A stretch of 64,000 nt of DNA, from assembly GCF_029873475.1 (NCBI RefSeq), contig NZ_CP123499.1, forward strand, positions 1,426,001 to 1,490,000. Direction: 5' to 3'. Both the position numbers and the translations under genes were made by a program. This stretch comes from Arsenophonus sp. aPb (GTDB taxonomy: Bacteria > Pseudomonadota > Gammaproteobacteria > Enterobacterales > Enterobacteriaceae). This document shows positions 8,282 through 16,613 of this stretch, one piece after another; the stretch's first letter is position 1, and each line of letters starts with the position of its first letter. The notes under the pieces are model-generated. The model was not told the DNA's origin, ran no database searches, and was given only the letters and a program-made list of their open reading frames with translations.

Positions 8282-9646
8282 TTAATCACATTGGACTTTA
8301 ATAGCTAAACCGCCACGAGAAGTTTCACGGTATTTAGCATTCATATCTTTACCTGTTTCATACATGGTTGCGATAACTTTATCTAAAGAAATGCGTGGTT
8401 CACTTGTTCTACGTAGTGCCATTCTTGCAGCATTAATAGCTTTTACTGACGCAATTGCGTTACGTTCAATGCAAGGGACTTGAACTTGTCCCGCAACCGG
8501 GTCACAGGTGAGCCCCAAATTATGCTCCATACCAATTTCAGCCGCTATACAGACTTGTTCAGAATTGCCGCCCAGTAATTCAGCTAGCCCAGCAGCGGCC
8601 ATTGAACAGGCAACACCGACTTCTCCTTGGCAGCCAACTTCAGCACCTGATATAGAGGCATTCATCTTGTAAAGAATACCAATTGCCCCTGAAGCTAAAA
8701 AGTAACGGCTATAAAGTGCTGGGGTAACAGGTTCAATACAGTGATCATAGTAAGCTAAGACAGCTGGAATTATGCCACAGGCACCATTAGTTGGTGCGGT
8801 TACCACGCGACCACCGGCCGCATTTTCTTCGTTAACCGCTAATGCAAACATATTAATCAGATCAACGATATCCATTGGATCATTAGACAGTTTTTGAGAT
8901 GCAGTCAACATGCGATGTAATGCCGGAGCGCGGCGAGGGACGCGAAGAGGACCGGGTAAAATACCTTCAGTATTCAGTCCTCGAGCAATGCAGGCCTGCA
9001 TGGTATGCCAAATATTAGCAAAATAGTGTTCAATTTCTTCTTTCGTATGCAGTGCTAATTCGTTTTTCATCACAAGATTAGAAATCGATAAACCGGTTGT
9101 TTTACAATGAAGTAGCAGTTCAGCTGCTGAGTTATAAGAATAAGGTACTGCTTTATTAGTAGAGGTTTGTTGGTCAAAATGTTCTTCATCAACAATAAAA
9201 CCCCCTCCTATCGAATAATAAGTTTTAGTAAAAATTTTGTTATTATTATTGAAAGCGGTAATGGTCATGCCATTTTCGTGTAATGGTAAATTATTATAAT
9301 GAAAATTTATCCCACCTTGACGTGGAAAATCAACATAATGGTTTGTATTTGCTAAAGATAAACGCTCGGTTTGCTCAACATTAGCAATAAAATCTGTTAT
9401 TGATTCAATATCAACGGTTGCTGGTAAATTACCCGCTAAACCCATAATAATAGCGATGTCAGTATGATGCCCCTTTCCGGTTAATGAAAGGGATCCATAA
9501 ATATCAACAGCGATACGAGTGACGGAGGAAAGTAGATTTTTTTCGATCAATTGATCAACAAATTCTTTACCCGCTTTCATTGGTCCAACGGTATGAGAAC
9601 TGGATGGGCCAATACCTACTTTAAACATATCGAAAACACTGATCAC
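8282..9646 (-). CDS. sdaA: SdaA, L-serine ammonia-lyase
   Basis: An iron-sulfur L-serine deaminase that makes pyruvate and ammonia. It has 454 residues, the same as E. coli SdaA. The N-terminal motif GIGPSSSHTVGPM and the cluster-ligand region EHNLGLTCDPVAGQVQVPC are intact, as is the C-terminal VQCD tail that inserts into the active site. The paralogue SdaB is possible by sequence alone, but the neighbours nudL and pabB are those of sdaA in E. coli. Confidence 0.93.
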   Translation of the reverse strand: MISVFDMFKVGIGPSSSHTVGPMKAGKEFVDQLIEKNLLSSVTRIAVDIYGSLSLTGKGHHTDIAIIMGLAGNLPATVDIESITDFIANVEQTERLSLANTNHYVDFPRQGGINFHYNNLPLHENGMTITAFNNNNKIFTKTYYSIGGGFIVDEEHFDQQTSTNKAVPYSYNSAAELLLHCKTTGLSISNLVMKNELALHTKEEIEHYFANIWHTMQACIARGLNTEGILPGPLRVPRRAPALHRMLTASQKLSNDPMDIVDLINMFALAVNEENAAGGRVVTAPTNGACGIIPAVLAYYDHCIEPVTPALYSRYFLASGAIGILYKMNASISGAEVGCQGEVGVACSMAAAGLAELLGGNSEQVCIAAEIGMEHNLGLTCDPVAGQVQVPCIERNAIASVKAINAARMALRRTSEPRISLDKVIATMYETGKDMNAKYRETSRGGLAIKVQCD

Positions 9647-9815
9647 TAATAACCCCCTGAAAAATAAAAACCGATAAAATAATCACTTAATACTAAATGT
9701 TATAGTTGTAATATTAACGTGTTATAATTGATTGCCAGTTTATCGTTTTTTTTGAAATTTACTAGTGCTAGTGAACAAAATGTAAAATAAAAAGACTTTT
9801 TATATTTTGCCTATT

Positions 9816-10391
9816 TTAAACCAGTTGTAATGCCAACTTATTGAGAATAGCTGCAGTTAATCCCCAAATTAGGTATTGATTATACCGATAAAAGAATAGA
9901 CGTTTTTTATCGCGGGCATCATTAATCATAATGGCATGATGATGAGTTAAAGAGAGGGCATGTTTCAATGGTACTTCAAAGATAACGGCTACTTCCGCCG
10001 GATTTTTGTAATAAGAAACTTTTGCTGATAGTAATCCGACAATAGGCGTTACTAAATAGTCACTATGGCTTTTTATTGGCTGCATTTTTCCCAGGATCTG
10101 TACTTGATTTGGCAAAATATTAATTTCTTCATAAGATTCGCGTAAGGCCGTTTCAATTAAGCTATGATCATTGGGTTCACGAGCTCCACCGGGAAAAGAA
10201 ATTTGACTTGCATGTAGGCGTAAGTTATCCGTTCTTTTGGTAAATAGCAGAGTAGGTTCAGGTTTACAAATAACGGGTAATAGCACAGCAGCACTTTTTT
10301 TGCTGCGATCGTCATCGACAGATTGGATGGTGTCAGTGGGAACAGGTAATATTAATTGAAATCGGTTAATAAAATTATCTAATATATTCAT
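9816..10391 (-). CDS. nudL: NudL, Nudix hydrolase (CoA pyrophosphatase family)
   Basis: A 191-residue Nudix protein. The box reads GGAREPNDHSLIETALRE then SYEEINI, fitting GX5EX7REUXEEXGU except that the final Gly is Asn. The upstream SRT-like block KRTDNLRLHASQISFPGG marks the NudL/CoAse group, which is predicted to hydrolyse CoA derivatives. It starts one base into the pabB stop (TAATG), so it is translationally coupled. The pabB-nudL-sdaA order is as in E. coli. Confidence 0.88.
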   Translation of the reverse strand: MNILDNFINRFQLILPVPTDTIQSVDDDRSKKSAAVLLPVICKPEPTLLFTKRTDNLRLHASQISFPGGAREPNDHSLIETALRESYEEINILPNQVQILGKMQPIKSHSDYLVTPIVGLLSAKVSYYKNPAEVAVIFEVPLKHALSLTHHHAIMINDARDKKRLFFYRYNQYLIWGLTAAILNKLALQLV

Positions 10392-11752
10392 TAACGTTGA
10401 TTATTTTCTAATACGGGTAATATTCGACTTAGTTTATCGAAAGTCTCTTGATACTCTTTTTCAGCTGTACTATCAGCCACAATTCCTCCGCCTGCCCAAC
10501 AATAAAGGTATTGTTTTTCAGTTAATAGGGTACGTATGCTGATGTTTGTATCCATTGTACCGCAAAAACTGATATAACCAATCGCTCCACAGTAGCTATG
10601 GCGCCGATGAGGTTCAAGTTCGTCAATAATTTCCATCGAGCGTATTTTCGGCGCACCTGTAATCGAGCCGCCTGGAAAGCAGGCTCTTAATAGATCAGTG
10701 GCATGATAATAAGCGGGTAATTGTGCAACGATAGTGCTGACTAGATGATGAATAGCAGGAAAAGATTCAACCACAAAAAGTTCTGGTACACTAACTGTCC
10801 CTGGTATCGCGACTTTACCAATATCATTACGCAATAAATCAACTATCATTACGTTTTCAGCGCGATCTTTGATTGATGATTGTAAACGTTTTATTTGTTC
10901 TTGATCTTCTTTTGTATCCGTCAGTCTAGGTAATGTGCCTTTAATCGGACGGGTTTGAATTGAATCGTCGTGCAGCCAAAGAAAACGCTCAGGGGATACA
11001 CTCAGTACGCAATGTTGTTCTAAACGAATAAAGGCAGAGAAAGGGGCTTGATTATTTTGATTTAGTTTAAGAAAGGCCTCCCATTCATTACCTTGATATT
11101 TGGCTTTAAAACGTTGTGCTAAATTAATTTGGTAACAATCACCATTGCGTAAATATTGATGAATTTGGCTAATTTTATGGTGATATTGCTGTTCTGACAT
11201 GTTACTTTGCCATTTTTCACACATTTGAAACTGTTTAGCGGGTATTTTTGTTTGATTTTCTAACCAAGTCAAACGTTGTTCGACATTTTGATAACTAAGT
11301 AAAGTAACTATTTTTTTATGGTGATCAACTATTAATGCCCAAAGATAAACACCGATCGCCATATCGGGAAAGCTTAATTCTTTTTTTGCCTGTTCGGGAA
11401 GAATTTCGATTCGCCGACCTAAATCATAGCCCCATATACCTAGAGCTCCGCCCTGGAAAGGAAGATCGTTATTCGCTACGAAAGTGACATTCAAATGTTG
11501 CATTTCACTTTTTAATAGCTCAAAAGGATCAAGTTCCGAGTTAATTTTTTCATTTTCACGGTTAATTAGCGTGATATTATCTCTTGTTTCTAGGGTAGTT
11601 ATTGGATCAGCAACCACAATATCAAAACGGTTATGTGGGTGGTTCGCATTACCTGAATGTAATAACATCGCCCATGGTTGGTCAGCTAAAGCATGAAAAT
11701 AATTTAAAGCGGCATCTAAGGCATAAGGTAATTGAATTTTTTGCAGGCGCAT
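10391..11752 (-). CDS. pabB: PabB, aminodeoxychorismate synthase component I
   Basis: A 453-residue enzyme that, with glutamine amidotransferase PabA, turns chorismate into 4-amino-4-deoxychorismate for folate synthesis. The chorismate-binding domain is complete: PIKGTLPR (with the catalytic Lys), DLLRNDIGKVA and CFPGGSITGAPKIRSMEIID. Length matches E. coli PabB. Divergent from yoaH, convergent with nothing; first gene of pabB-nudL. Confidence 0.95.
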   Translation of the reverse strand: MRLQKIQLPYALDAALNYFHALADQPWAMLLHSGNANHPHNRFDIVVADPITTLETRDNITLINRENEKINSELDPFELLKSEMQHLNVTFVANNDLPFQGGALGIWGYDLGRRIEILPEQAKKELSFPDMAIGVYLWALIVDHHKKIVTLLSYQNVEQRLTWLENQTKIPAKQFQMCEKWQSNMSEQQYHHKISQIHQYLRNGDCYQINLAQRFKAKYQGNEWEAFLKLNQNNQAPFSAFIRLEQHCVLSVSPERFLWLHDDSIQTRPIKGTLPRLTDTKEDQEQIKRLQSSIKDRAENVMIVDLLRNDIGKVAIPGTVSVPELFVVESFPAIHHLVSTIVAQLPAYYHATDLLRACFPGGSITGAPKIRSMEIIDELEPHRRHSYCGAIGYISFCGTMDTNISIRTLLTEKQYLYCWAGGGIVADSTAEKEYQETFDKLSRILPVLENNQR

Positions 11753-11875
11753 ATTTAATTGGGCAAGATAAGGGTTATTAACGAATATACTACCATAAAA
11801 TAACGTTTTTCATAGGCCAAACTATGCTAATGTTATATTAATAATGATGTTTAAATTAAAAATGAGTAAAAATAA

Positions 11876-12046
11876 ATGTTTTCAAAAATGCCAACGTTAA
11901 ATCATCAAGAGCAACAAGAAGCAGCTGAGCGCATTCATCAATTGATGGCTAAAGGAATGAGTAGTGGAGAAGCAATTGCTTTGGTCGCTAAGGAGATACG
12001 TGCAAAGCATACCAATAAAGAGCAAATGTATAACGACCCTAAGTAA
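11876..12046 (+). CDS. yoaH: YoaH, UPF0181 small protein
   Basis: A 56-residue protein of unknown function. It matches E. coli YoaH in the core AAERIHQLMAKGMSSGEAIA and in its place divergent from pabB. No membrane segment or signal peptide. The core looks like a helical segment; the acidic tail of E. coli YoaH is replaced by a shorter polar one. Confidence 0.85.
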   Translation: MFSKMPTLNHQEQQEAAERIHQLMAKGMSSGEAIALVAKEIRAKHTNKEQMYNDPK

Positions 12047-12083
12047 CAAAAATAACTTTTTTTACGTAATCGCATATAGTTGA

Positions 12084-12104
12084 TGTAAAGGATACGCCTT
12101 TACA
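12084..12104. repeat. Perfect 8-bp inverted repeat upstream of yebF
   Basis: TGTAAAGG-N5-CCTTTACA, 47 bp before the yebF start and 37 bp after yoaH. There is no T-run after it, so it is more likely an operator or a leader hairpin than a terminator. Function unknown. Confidence 0.45.
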
Positions 12105-12150
12105 CTGCTACTTATAGTTATTGATCTTAAGAAAATATTTAGGAGTAAAT

Positions 12151-12528
12151 GTGAAAGTGATGAATAGGCTTTTTATATTGCTTGCTATGATATTATTCAC
12201 GTTAGTATCTTTTTCAATAATGGCTCAGGCTATTGAAATTAATGAGGTAAGAACAGCTAAATTTATCAGTTGTGATAATTTAAGCCAGCAGCAAATTGGC
12301 GCAAAAGTGAAGAATGATTTTATTCAAACCCGCTTACCATATTGGGATGAAGATAAAAAGCTACTTGGCCCGAAGGTAGTGGTGTGGATTAATAACAATA
12401 GCATTACACCAATTAAAAATGGTTATAAAATTCTTTTGACTGTTCGGGGTGCGAGAAAAGATCTTAACTACCAGGTGCTTGTTAATTGCCAGAATGAGAC
12501 CGTTAGTTATCAAATTGATAGCCATTAA
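12151..12528 (+). CDS. yebF: YebF family secreted protein
   Basis: A 125-residue protein with a Sec signal peptide (residues 1-27, ending AQA). It resembles E. coli YebF in the two conserved cysteines (CDNL and VNCQ) and in LTVRGARKDLNYQVLVNC. YebF is exported to the periplasm and passes to the medium through outer-membrane porins; its role is not settled, though it can protect against colicin M as Cmi-like relatives do. The GTG at 12151 is chosen because AGGAG lies five bases upstream. Confidence 0.78.
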   Translation: MKVMNRLFILLAMILFTLVSFSIMAQAIEINEVRTAKFISCDNLSQQQIGAKVKNDFIQTRLPYWDEDKKLLGPKVVVWINNNSITPIKNGYKILLTVRGARKDLNYQVLVNCQNETVSYQIDSH

Positions 12529-12576
12529 AGATTAATAAATTAACAGCAAAAAGTTGTCGGCATATTAATGTTTATA

Positions 12577-12807
12577 TTATCCTTTTCGCGGAACATAAGG
12601 TAATTGATTCAATGTATGAGAAATTTTGCGAAATAGAGTAAGTCGTTTACGGAAATGTTCTCGTAAATGCGCAGCTTGCTCTGCTTCGATTTTAGCAACG
12701 ATAACAGGCATATTATACCTTTCTTTAAAAGCCACACTTGCAGCAGCAAGATCGAGGTTTAGTTTTTCTCTTTCTTCTTTTGCTAATTCGGCAAGATTAT
12801 AACTCAT
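12577..12807 (-). CDS. holE: HolE, DNA polymerase III theta subunit
   Basis: A 76-residue protein matching E. coli HolE (theta), the small subunit that binds and stabilises the epsilon proofreading subunit. The diagnostic block is NLDLAAASVAFKERYNMPV, followed by EAEQAAHLREHFRKRL and the C-terminal LPYVPRKG. Theta is found only in enterobacteria and close relatives, which supports the taxonomic call. Monocistronic on the minus strand, between yebF and ftnA. Confidence 0.92.
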   Translation of the reverse strand: MSYNLAELAKEEREKLNLDLAAASVAFKERYNMPVIVAKIEAEQAAHLREHFRKRLTLFRKISHTLNQLPYVPRKG

Positions 12808-13068
12808 ATTCGTATTTCCGCTCTGATCAAATAAGCTACTAAATAAATTTTAATAAACGAAACACGGTTTGTCTTGAATAAATATGTAACTGTTTATTAT
12901 CTCTTTAATATTTTAATAGTGTTTGTAATCAAAATGATCGGGTTTAACCCGGTTTTTGATCAAATAACGGTTAATTTTAATTTTAATTTTATTACAACAC
13001 CTTTATTATTCGCATAACTGAAGATAATAAAATTGAATTTTTATTTAATAACATAGGAATTGTGGACA

Positions 13069-13572
13069 ATGTTGCAGCAAGAGATGGTTAAAAAATTAAA
13101 TAAACAGCTTAACTTAGAATTTTTTTCAGCAAATTTCTATCTTCAAATGAGTGCATGGTGTAATTATAAAGGTTTTGAGGGTGCTGCGGTGTTTTTAAAA
13201 ACGCATTCTCAGGAAGAGATGGGGCATATGCAACGTTTATTCAATTATCTTAGTGACACTGGCGAAATGCCGATATTAGGTCAAATTGATGCGCCAACTG
13301 GGAAATTTAATTCAGTAAAAGAGGTTTTTGAAAAAACTTATCTACATGAACAAAATATTACACATGAAATTAATGCACTTGTAGATCTTGCATTGGAGAT
13401 GAAAGACTACTCGACATTTAATTTTTTGCAGTGGTATGTTGCTGAACAGCACGAAGAAGAGAAGTTATTCAAATCAATTTTGGATAAGTTTGAGTTAGTT
13501 GGAGAAGATGGTAAGTCACTATTTTTATTAGATAAAGAGTTAAAAGGCATGTCTAACGCTGTGCATGTTTAA
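13069..13572 (+). CDS. ftnA: FtnA, non-haem ferritin
   Basis: A 167-residue iron-storage ferritin forming a 24-subunit shell. Ferroxidase residues are visible in NLEFFSANFYLQM (Glu), HSQEEMGHM (Glu and His) and FLQWYVAEQHEEEKLF (Glu and Gln). The ATG at 13069 gives the normal N-terminus MLQQEMVKKLN, with AGGA ten bases upstream; the TTG nine bases earlier would start within one base of that AGGA. A good terminator follows. Confidence 0.95.
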   Translation: MLQQEMVKKLNKQLNLEFFSANFYLQMSAWCNYKGFEGAAVFLKTHSQEEMGHMQRLFNYLSDTGEMPILGQIDAPTGKFNSVKEVFEKTYLHEQNITHEINALVDLALEMKDYSTFNFLQWYVAEQHEEEKLFKSILDKFELVGEDGKSLFLLDKELKGMSNAVHV

Positions 13573-13577
13573 TTGAT

Positions 13578-13616
13578 AACTTCCCACTTTGCCTACAAGT
13601 GGGAAGTTTATTTTCT
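13578..13616 (+). terminator. Rho-independent terminator after ftnA
   Basis: A perfect 12-bp stem AACTTCCCACTT/AAGTGGGAAGTT with a 7-base loop, followed by TATTTTCTC, six bases after the ftnA stop. Confidence 0.85.
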
Positions 13617-13752
13617 CTATTATTACTTAGAATTTTATTTTTTCTTCTTGCTCAATGAAAAATAAAAAATAGTTGTAATAATTATTTTAATAATATGAAA
13701 GATATTGTAAGTAATAGTGTTTCATCATTACAAATGATAAGGAAATATTGAT

Positions 13753-14103
13753 ATGGTAAAGTTTAGTAGATTAGTATTACTATTAACAATAACAGCCTCT
13801 TTTCCTGTCATTTCAGCACCACCAATTGTAACGGTTAGTAAAAAACAATTTGGTGACAAATGGATTTTTAAGCGTGAGGAAGTTATGCTGGAGTGCCGCA
13901 CCAATGGCGCATTATTTGTTATAAATCCTAGTACATTAATGCAATATCCTCTTAATAATATAGCGGTAGAGCAGGTGAAAAAGCGTCAAATTATTGCATC
14001 ACCACTTTCAGCTATTTTACTCGAACCTGCCAATTTAGCACAACAGAAAATAGATATCACACCGATACTCAAAACCGCGCAAAATCTTTGTAAAACTAAT
14101 TAA
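13753..14103 (+). CDS. yebY: YebY, DUF2511 secreted protein
   Basis: A 116-residue exported protein with a signal peptide (about residues 1-21, ending ISA). The mature part has the DUF2511 pattern: TVSKKQFGDKWIFKREEVML, LECRTNGALFVINP and a final LC. Two cysteines probably form a disulfide. In E. coli yebY lies with copper-related yobA-yebZ; those genes are not seen here, so its role is unclear. The SdsR gene follows, as in E. coli. Confidence 0.75.
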   Translation: MVKFSRLVLLLTITASFPVISAPPIVTVSKKQFGDKWIFKREEVMLECRTNGALFVINPSTLMQYPLNNIAVEQVKKRQIIASPLSAILLEPANLAQQKIDITPILKTAQNLCKTN

Positions 14104-14379
14104 AAATTATTAATTGATTTATAATCTCTATCAAAAATAGTTTGGGTGGCGATATTATTAAAATACAGACGATCCTTTAAAAATTTATTAATTTTTGGTT
14201 GTTAACAAATTTCAGGTAAACATATCGAGTATATTTCATATTTGATAGAAAATATGGGCAATTCAAATTTAATTTTAGGCTAGTCAAATATTTTATTCTA
14301 TAAAAACAATCAATGTTAATTTAATGTAATAAATATGTTTTTGTCACTAGCTAATTTTGTAACTGACAGCTAGTATTAA

Positions 14380-14476
14380 ATTGCATTTTGTTACGTCTCT
14401 ATGACACATTTTAGCGCACGGCTCTCTAGAGCCATTTCCCAAGACCGAGTATTGGAATTAGCTCGGTCTCTTTTTT
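14380..14476 (+). ncRNA. sdsR: SdsR (RyeB) stationary-phase small RNA
   Basis: The segment 14408-14476 is nearly the 3' two thirds of enterobacterial SdsR: TTTTAGCGCACGGCTCTC, AGAGCCATTTCCC, then a terminator stem GACCGAG/CTCGGTC ending in CTTTTTT. SdsR is a sigma-S-dependent, Hfq-binding RNA that represses targets such as porin and mutS mRNAs. A TAGTATTAA box at 14371 would place the start near 14380. It sits next to yebY as in E. coli. The central hairpin is shorter than in E. coli. Confidence 0.88.
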
Positions 14477-14489
14477 AGTGCTATTGTGA

Positions 14490-14723
14490 TTAAACTATTC
14501 TCATAACCCAATGATGCTTTTTTTTATCATAGTACTGACGATAGAGAAGAACCGGTTTATTATCTAGCGTGGCAGGAATACTCGTATTTTCATCCCAGCC
14601 ATCAAGTTGCATACAAAATTCAGTATCTGATTCACATGGAATACTGATAGTATTTTCAGCTGCGTCAAATAAGAGTGCATCATCAATAACATAGGTGGAA
14701 ATTTTTAGTTTTGCTCTTTTCAT
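14490..14723 (-). CDS. yebV: YebV, DUF1480 protein
   Basis: A 77-residue cytoplasmic protein of unknown function, matching E. coli YebV in SIPCESDTEFCMQLDGWDENTSIPA and in the C-terminal WVMRIV. The ATG at 14723 follows GGGGA by eight bases; the upstream GTG is part of that ribosome-binding site and is not the start. Convergent with sdsR, whose terminator lies only 13 bp away. Confidence 0.85.
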   Translation of the reverse strand: MKRAKLKISTYVIDDALLFDAAENTISIPCESDTEFCMQLDGWDENTSIPATLDNKPVLLYRQYYDKKKHHWVMRIV

Positions 14724-15211
14724 ATAAGTGATCCCCACTAATTATTCAAAATGTTAATAAATCGCTATAATTACTTTAAGTTCTTAGAATAGTATAAATG
14801 GAACTCTTTTCCAAAATAATTACTGCGGCAGTAAATTGGCGGTTTTCTACTATTATTTATTGAAAATTAACAGTTTTAAATAAATTTTCTATTGATGGAA
14901 AATGTACTTTAGGCGAAATAACAAGCTACTAACTTACAGATAAGTTGCTTTGAGTCAATATTGCTAATTTAAATAGAAATAGGTCTTAGGTTAATAGAAT
15001 AATAGGGGGTAGCCAAAACAATTATCGCTGGTTTTTTTGTTATATGTTATTACTGAAAATGTTTATAATTTTTTTACTAAAACTTATTTCATATTTAATA
15101 ATTAGCTAAAATTTGAATTAGTTTTCACTTATTGTGTGATTTGACCGGCCAATTAAATTACAATAAGTTAAAAAATATCACGATTAATAGAGCGAATTGT
15201 TAACCTTGAGA
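14724..15211. other. Spacer where yebS, yebT and rsmF would lie in E. coli
   Basis: About 490 bp of AT-rich sequence with no open frame. In E. coli this position (between yebV and msrC) carries yebS, yebT and rsmF; no trace of them was recognised. Confidence 0.45.
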
Positions 15212-15244
15212 GATAAAAAGTCGCCATATTGGTGATTTTTTATC
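15212..15244. terminator. Hairpin upstream of msrC, possible terminator
   Basis: A 14-bp stem with G·T wobbles, GATAAAAAGTCGCC/GGTGATTTTTTATC, and a 5-base loop, 40 bp before the msrC start. The stem itself ends in a T-run. No gene lies just upstream, so it may be a leftover terminator from the lost yebS-yebT-rsmF block or a leader element. Confidence 0.45.
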
Positions 15245-15284
15245 TGCAAGATGAGTATATGTAAAATTTAACAAACGGAATGTT

Positions 15285-15782
15285 ATGGGAAAAAAAGCCT
15301 TTTATCATGATCTTTCATGTGATTTAACTAGCTTAATTGCGGGTGAATATGATTTTATTGCCACACTTGCCAATACCAGTGCACTACTTTTTGAAAAATT
15401 AGATAATATTAATTGGCTAGGGTTTTATCTGAAAAGTCGTGATACGCTTGTGCTTGGGCCTTTTCAGGGTAAAGTTGCATGTGTGCGTATTGCGCAAGGA
15501 AAAGGTGTTTGTGGGACCGCTTTTATAGAAAATAGAGTGCAGCGTATTGCCAATGTCCATTCTTTTGCCGGGCATATTACATGTGATAGTCTTAGTCGTT
15601 CAGAGATAGTTTTGCCGCTGGAAGTCGATGGACAGTTAATAGGCGTATTAGACATTGATAGTCCTATTTTTGATCGTTTTGATGAAGAGGATGAAAATGG
15701 TCTAAAAGCCTTAGTTGTAATACTTTGTAACCACTTGAAAGCGTGTGTTATAGCAAAATATCCACAAATTAATGTAATTTAA
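15285..15782 (+). CDS. msrC: MsrC, free methionine-(R)-sulfoxide reductase
   Basis: A 165-residue GAF-domain enzyme that reduces free Met-R-sulfoxide using thioredoxin. The three catalytic cysteines are C66 (VACVRI), C76 (GVCGTA) and C100 (HITCDS), with the SEIVLPL and GVLDIDSP motifs of the fRMsr family. First of the msrC-proQ-prc cluster, as in E. coli. Confidence 0.93.
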   Translation: MGKKAFYHDLSCDLTSLIAGEYDFIATLANTSALLFEKLDNINWLGFYLKSRDTLVLGPFQGKVACVRIAQGKGVCGTAFIENRVQRIANVHSFAGHITCDSLSRSEIVLPLEVDGQLIGVLDIDSPIFDRFDEEDENGLKALVVILCNHLKACVIAKYPQINVI

Positions 15783-15877
15783 CAGTTGGTTTGCGTGGCA
15801 ATTGTCTGCAACGCTATTATAATATCGCCTGTTCATGCCTGCGTTGGTTGGCAAAACCGTTGTAATCAGGAAATTTC

Positions 15878-16594
15878 ATGGAAAATCAACCTAAGTTGAA
15901 TAGTAGTAAAGAAATAATTGCTTTTTTGGCTCAGCGTTTTCCTCACTGCTTTATTGCTGAAGGTGAGGCTCGTCCACTGAAGATTGGAATCTTTCAGGAT
16001 ATTGTGGCGAGACTGACTGAAGAGGATGGCATCAGTAAAACTCAATTGCGATCTGCTTTGCGGATGTATACTTCTAGTTGGCGTTATCTATATGGTGTCA
16101 AAGAAGGTGCTAAACGTGTTGATCTGGATGGTAATGATTGTGGTGATTTGGAATCAGAACATGTGGCGTATGCACGTCAACAGCTGATAGAAGCAAAGGC
16201 TCGTATTCACGCTCAACGTACCGAGCAAAAATTAAGAAAACGGGAATTTCAACAAAAAGCACAGAAGACAGATAACGAAAAAGCTTTACCGGCAACTTCT
16301 AGCAAGAGAAATGAGGCCTTGCGCTCAACGACTAAGGAAATAAATAAAAAAAATAAACATTATTCTTACTCTAAAAATCAAGCTAAAAAAGCCCATAATA
16401 GTAAAATGGCTAACCTAACCAAATTACAGCCAGTAACGGATATTTCTACATTAAAAGTTGGTCAAGTATTAAAGGTTATGGTTGGCCAAAGTATTGTAGA
16501 TGCATCAGTGCTTGAGATAGCTAAGGATGGTGTTCGGGTACAATTGACGACAGGATTAGCAATGATTGTACGCGCTGAGCATTTAAAGTTCTGA
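15878..16594 (+). CDS. proQ: ProQ, RNA chaperone
   Basis: A 238-residue global RNA-binding protein. The N-terminal FinO/ProQ domain (about residues 8-120) contains LAQRFPHCFIAEGEARPLKIGI and the SSWRYLYGVKEG motif. A basic, lysine-rich linker (about 125-175) leads to the C-terminal Tudor-like domain (LKVGQVLKVMVGQ to VRAEHLKF). ProQ binds structured 3' ends and sRNAs. The next gene, prc, follows 19 bp downstream. Confidence 0.95.
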   Translation: MENQPKLNSSKEIIAFLAQRFPHCFIAEGEARPLKIGIFQDIVARLTEEDGISKTQLRSALRMYTSSWRYLYGVKEGAKRVDLDGNDCGDLESEHVAYARQQLIEAKARIHAQRTEQKLRKREFQQKAQKTDNEKALPATSSKRNEALRSTTKEINKKNKHYSYSKNQAKKAHNSKMANLTKLQPVTDISTLKVGQVLKVMVGQSIVDASVLEIAKDGVRVQLTTGLAMIVRAEHLKF

Positions 16595-16613
16595 TACGGA
16601 GGCCAATCACGGC

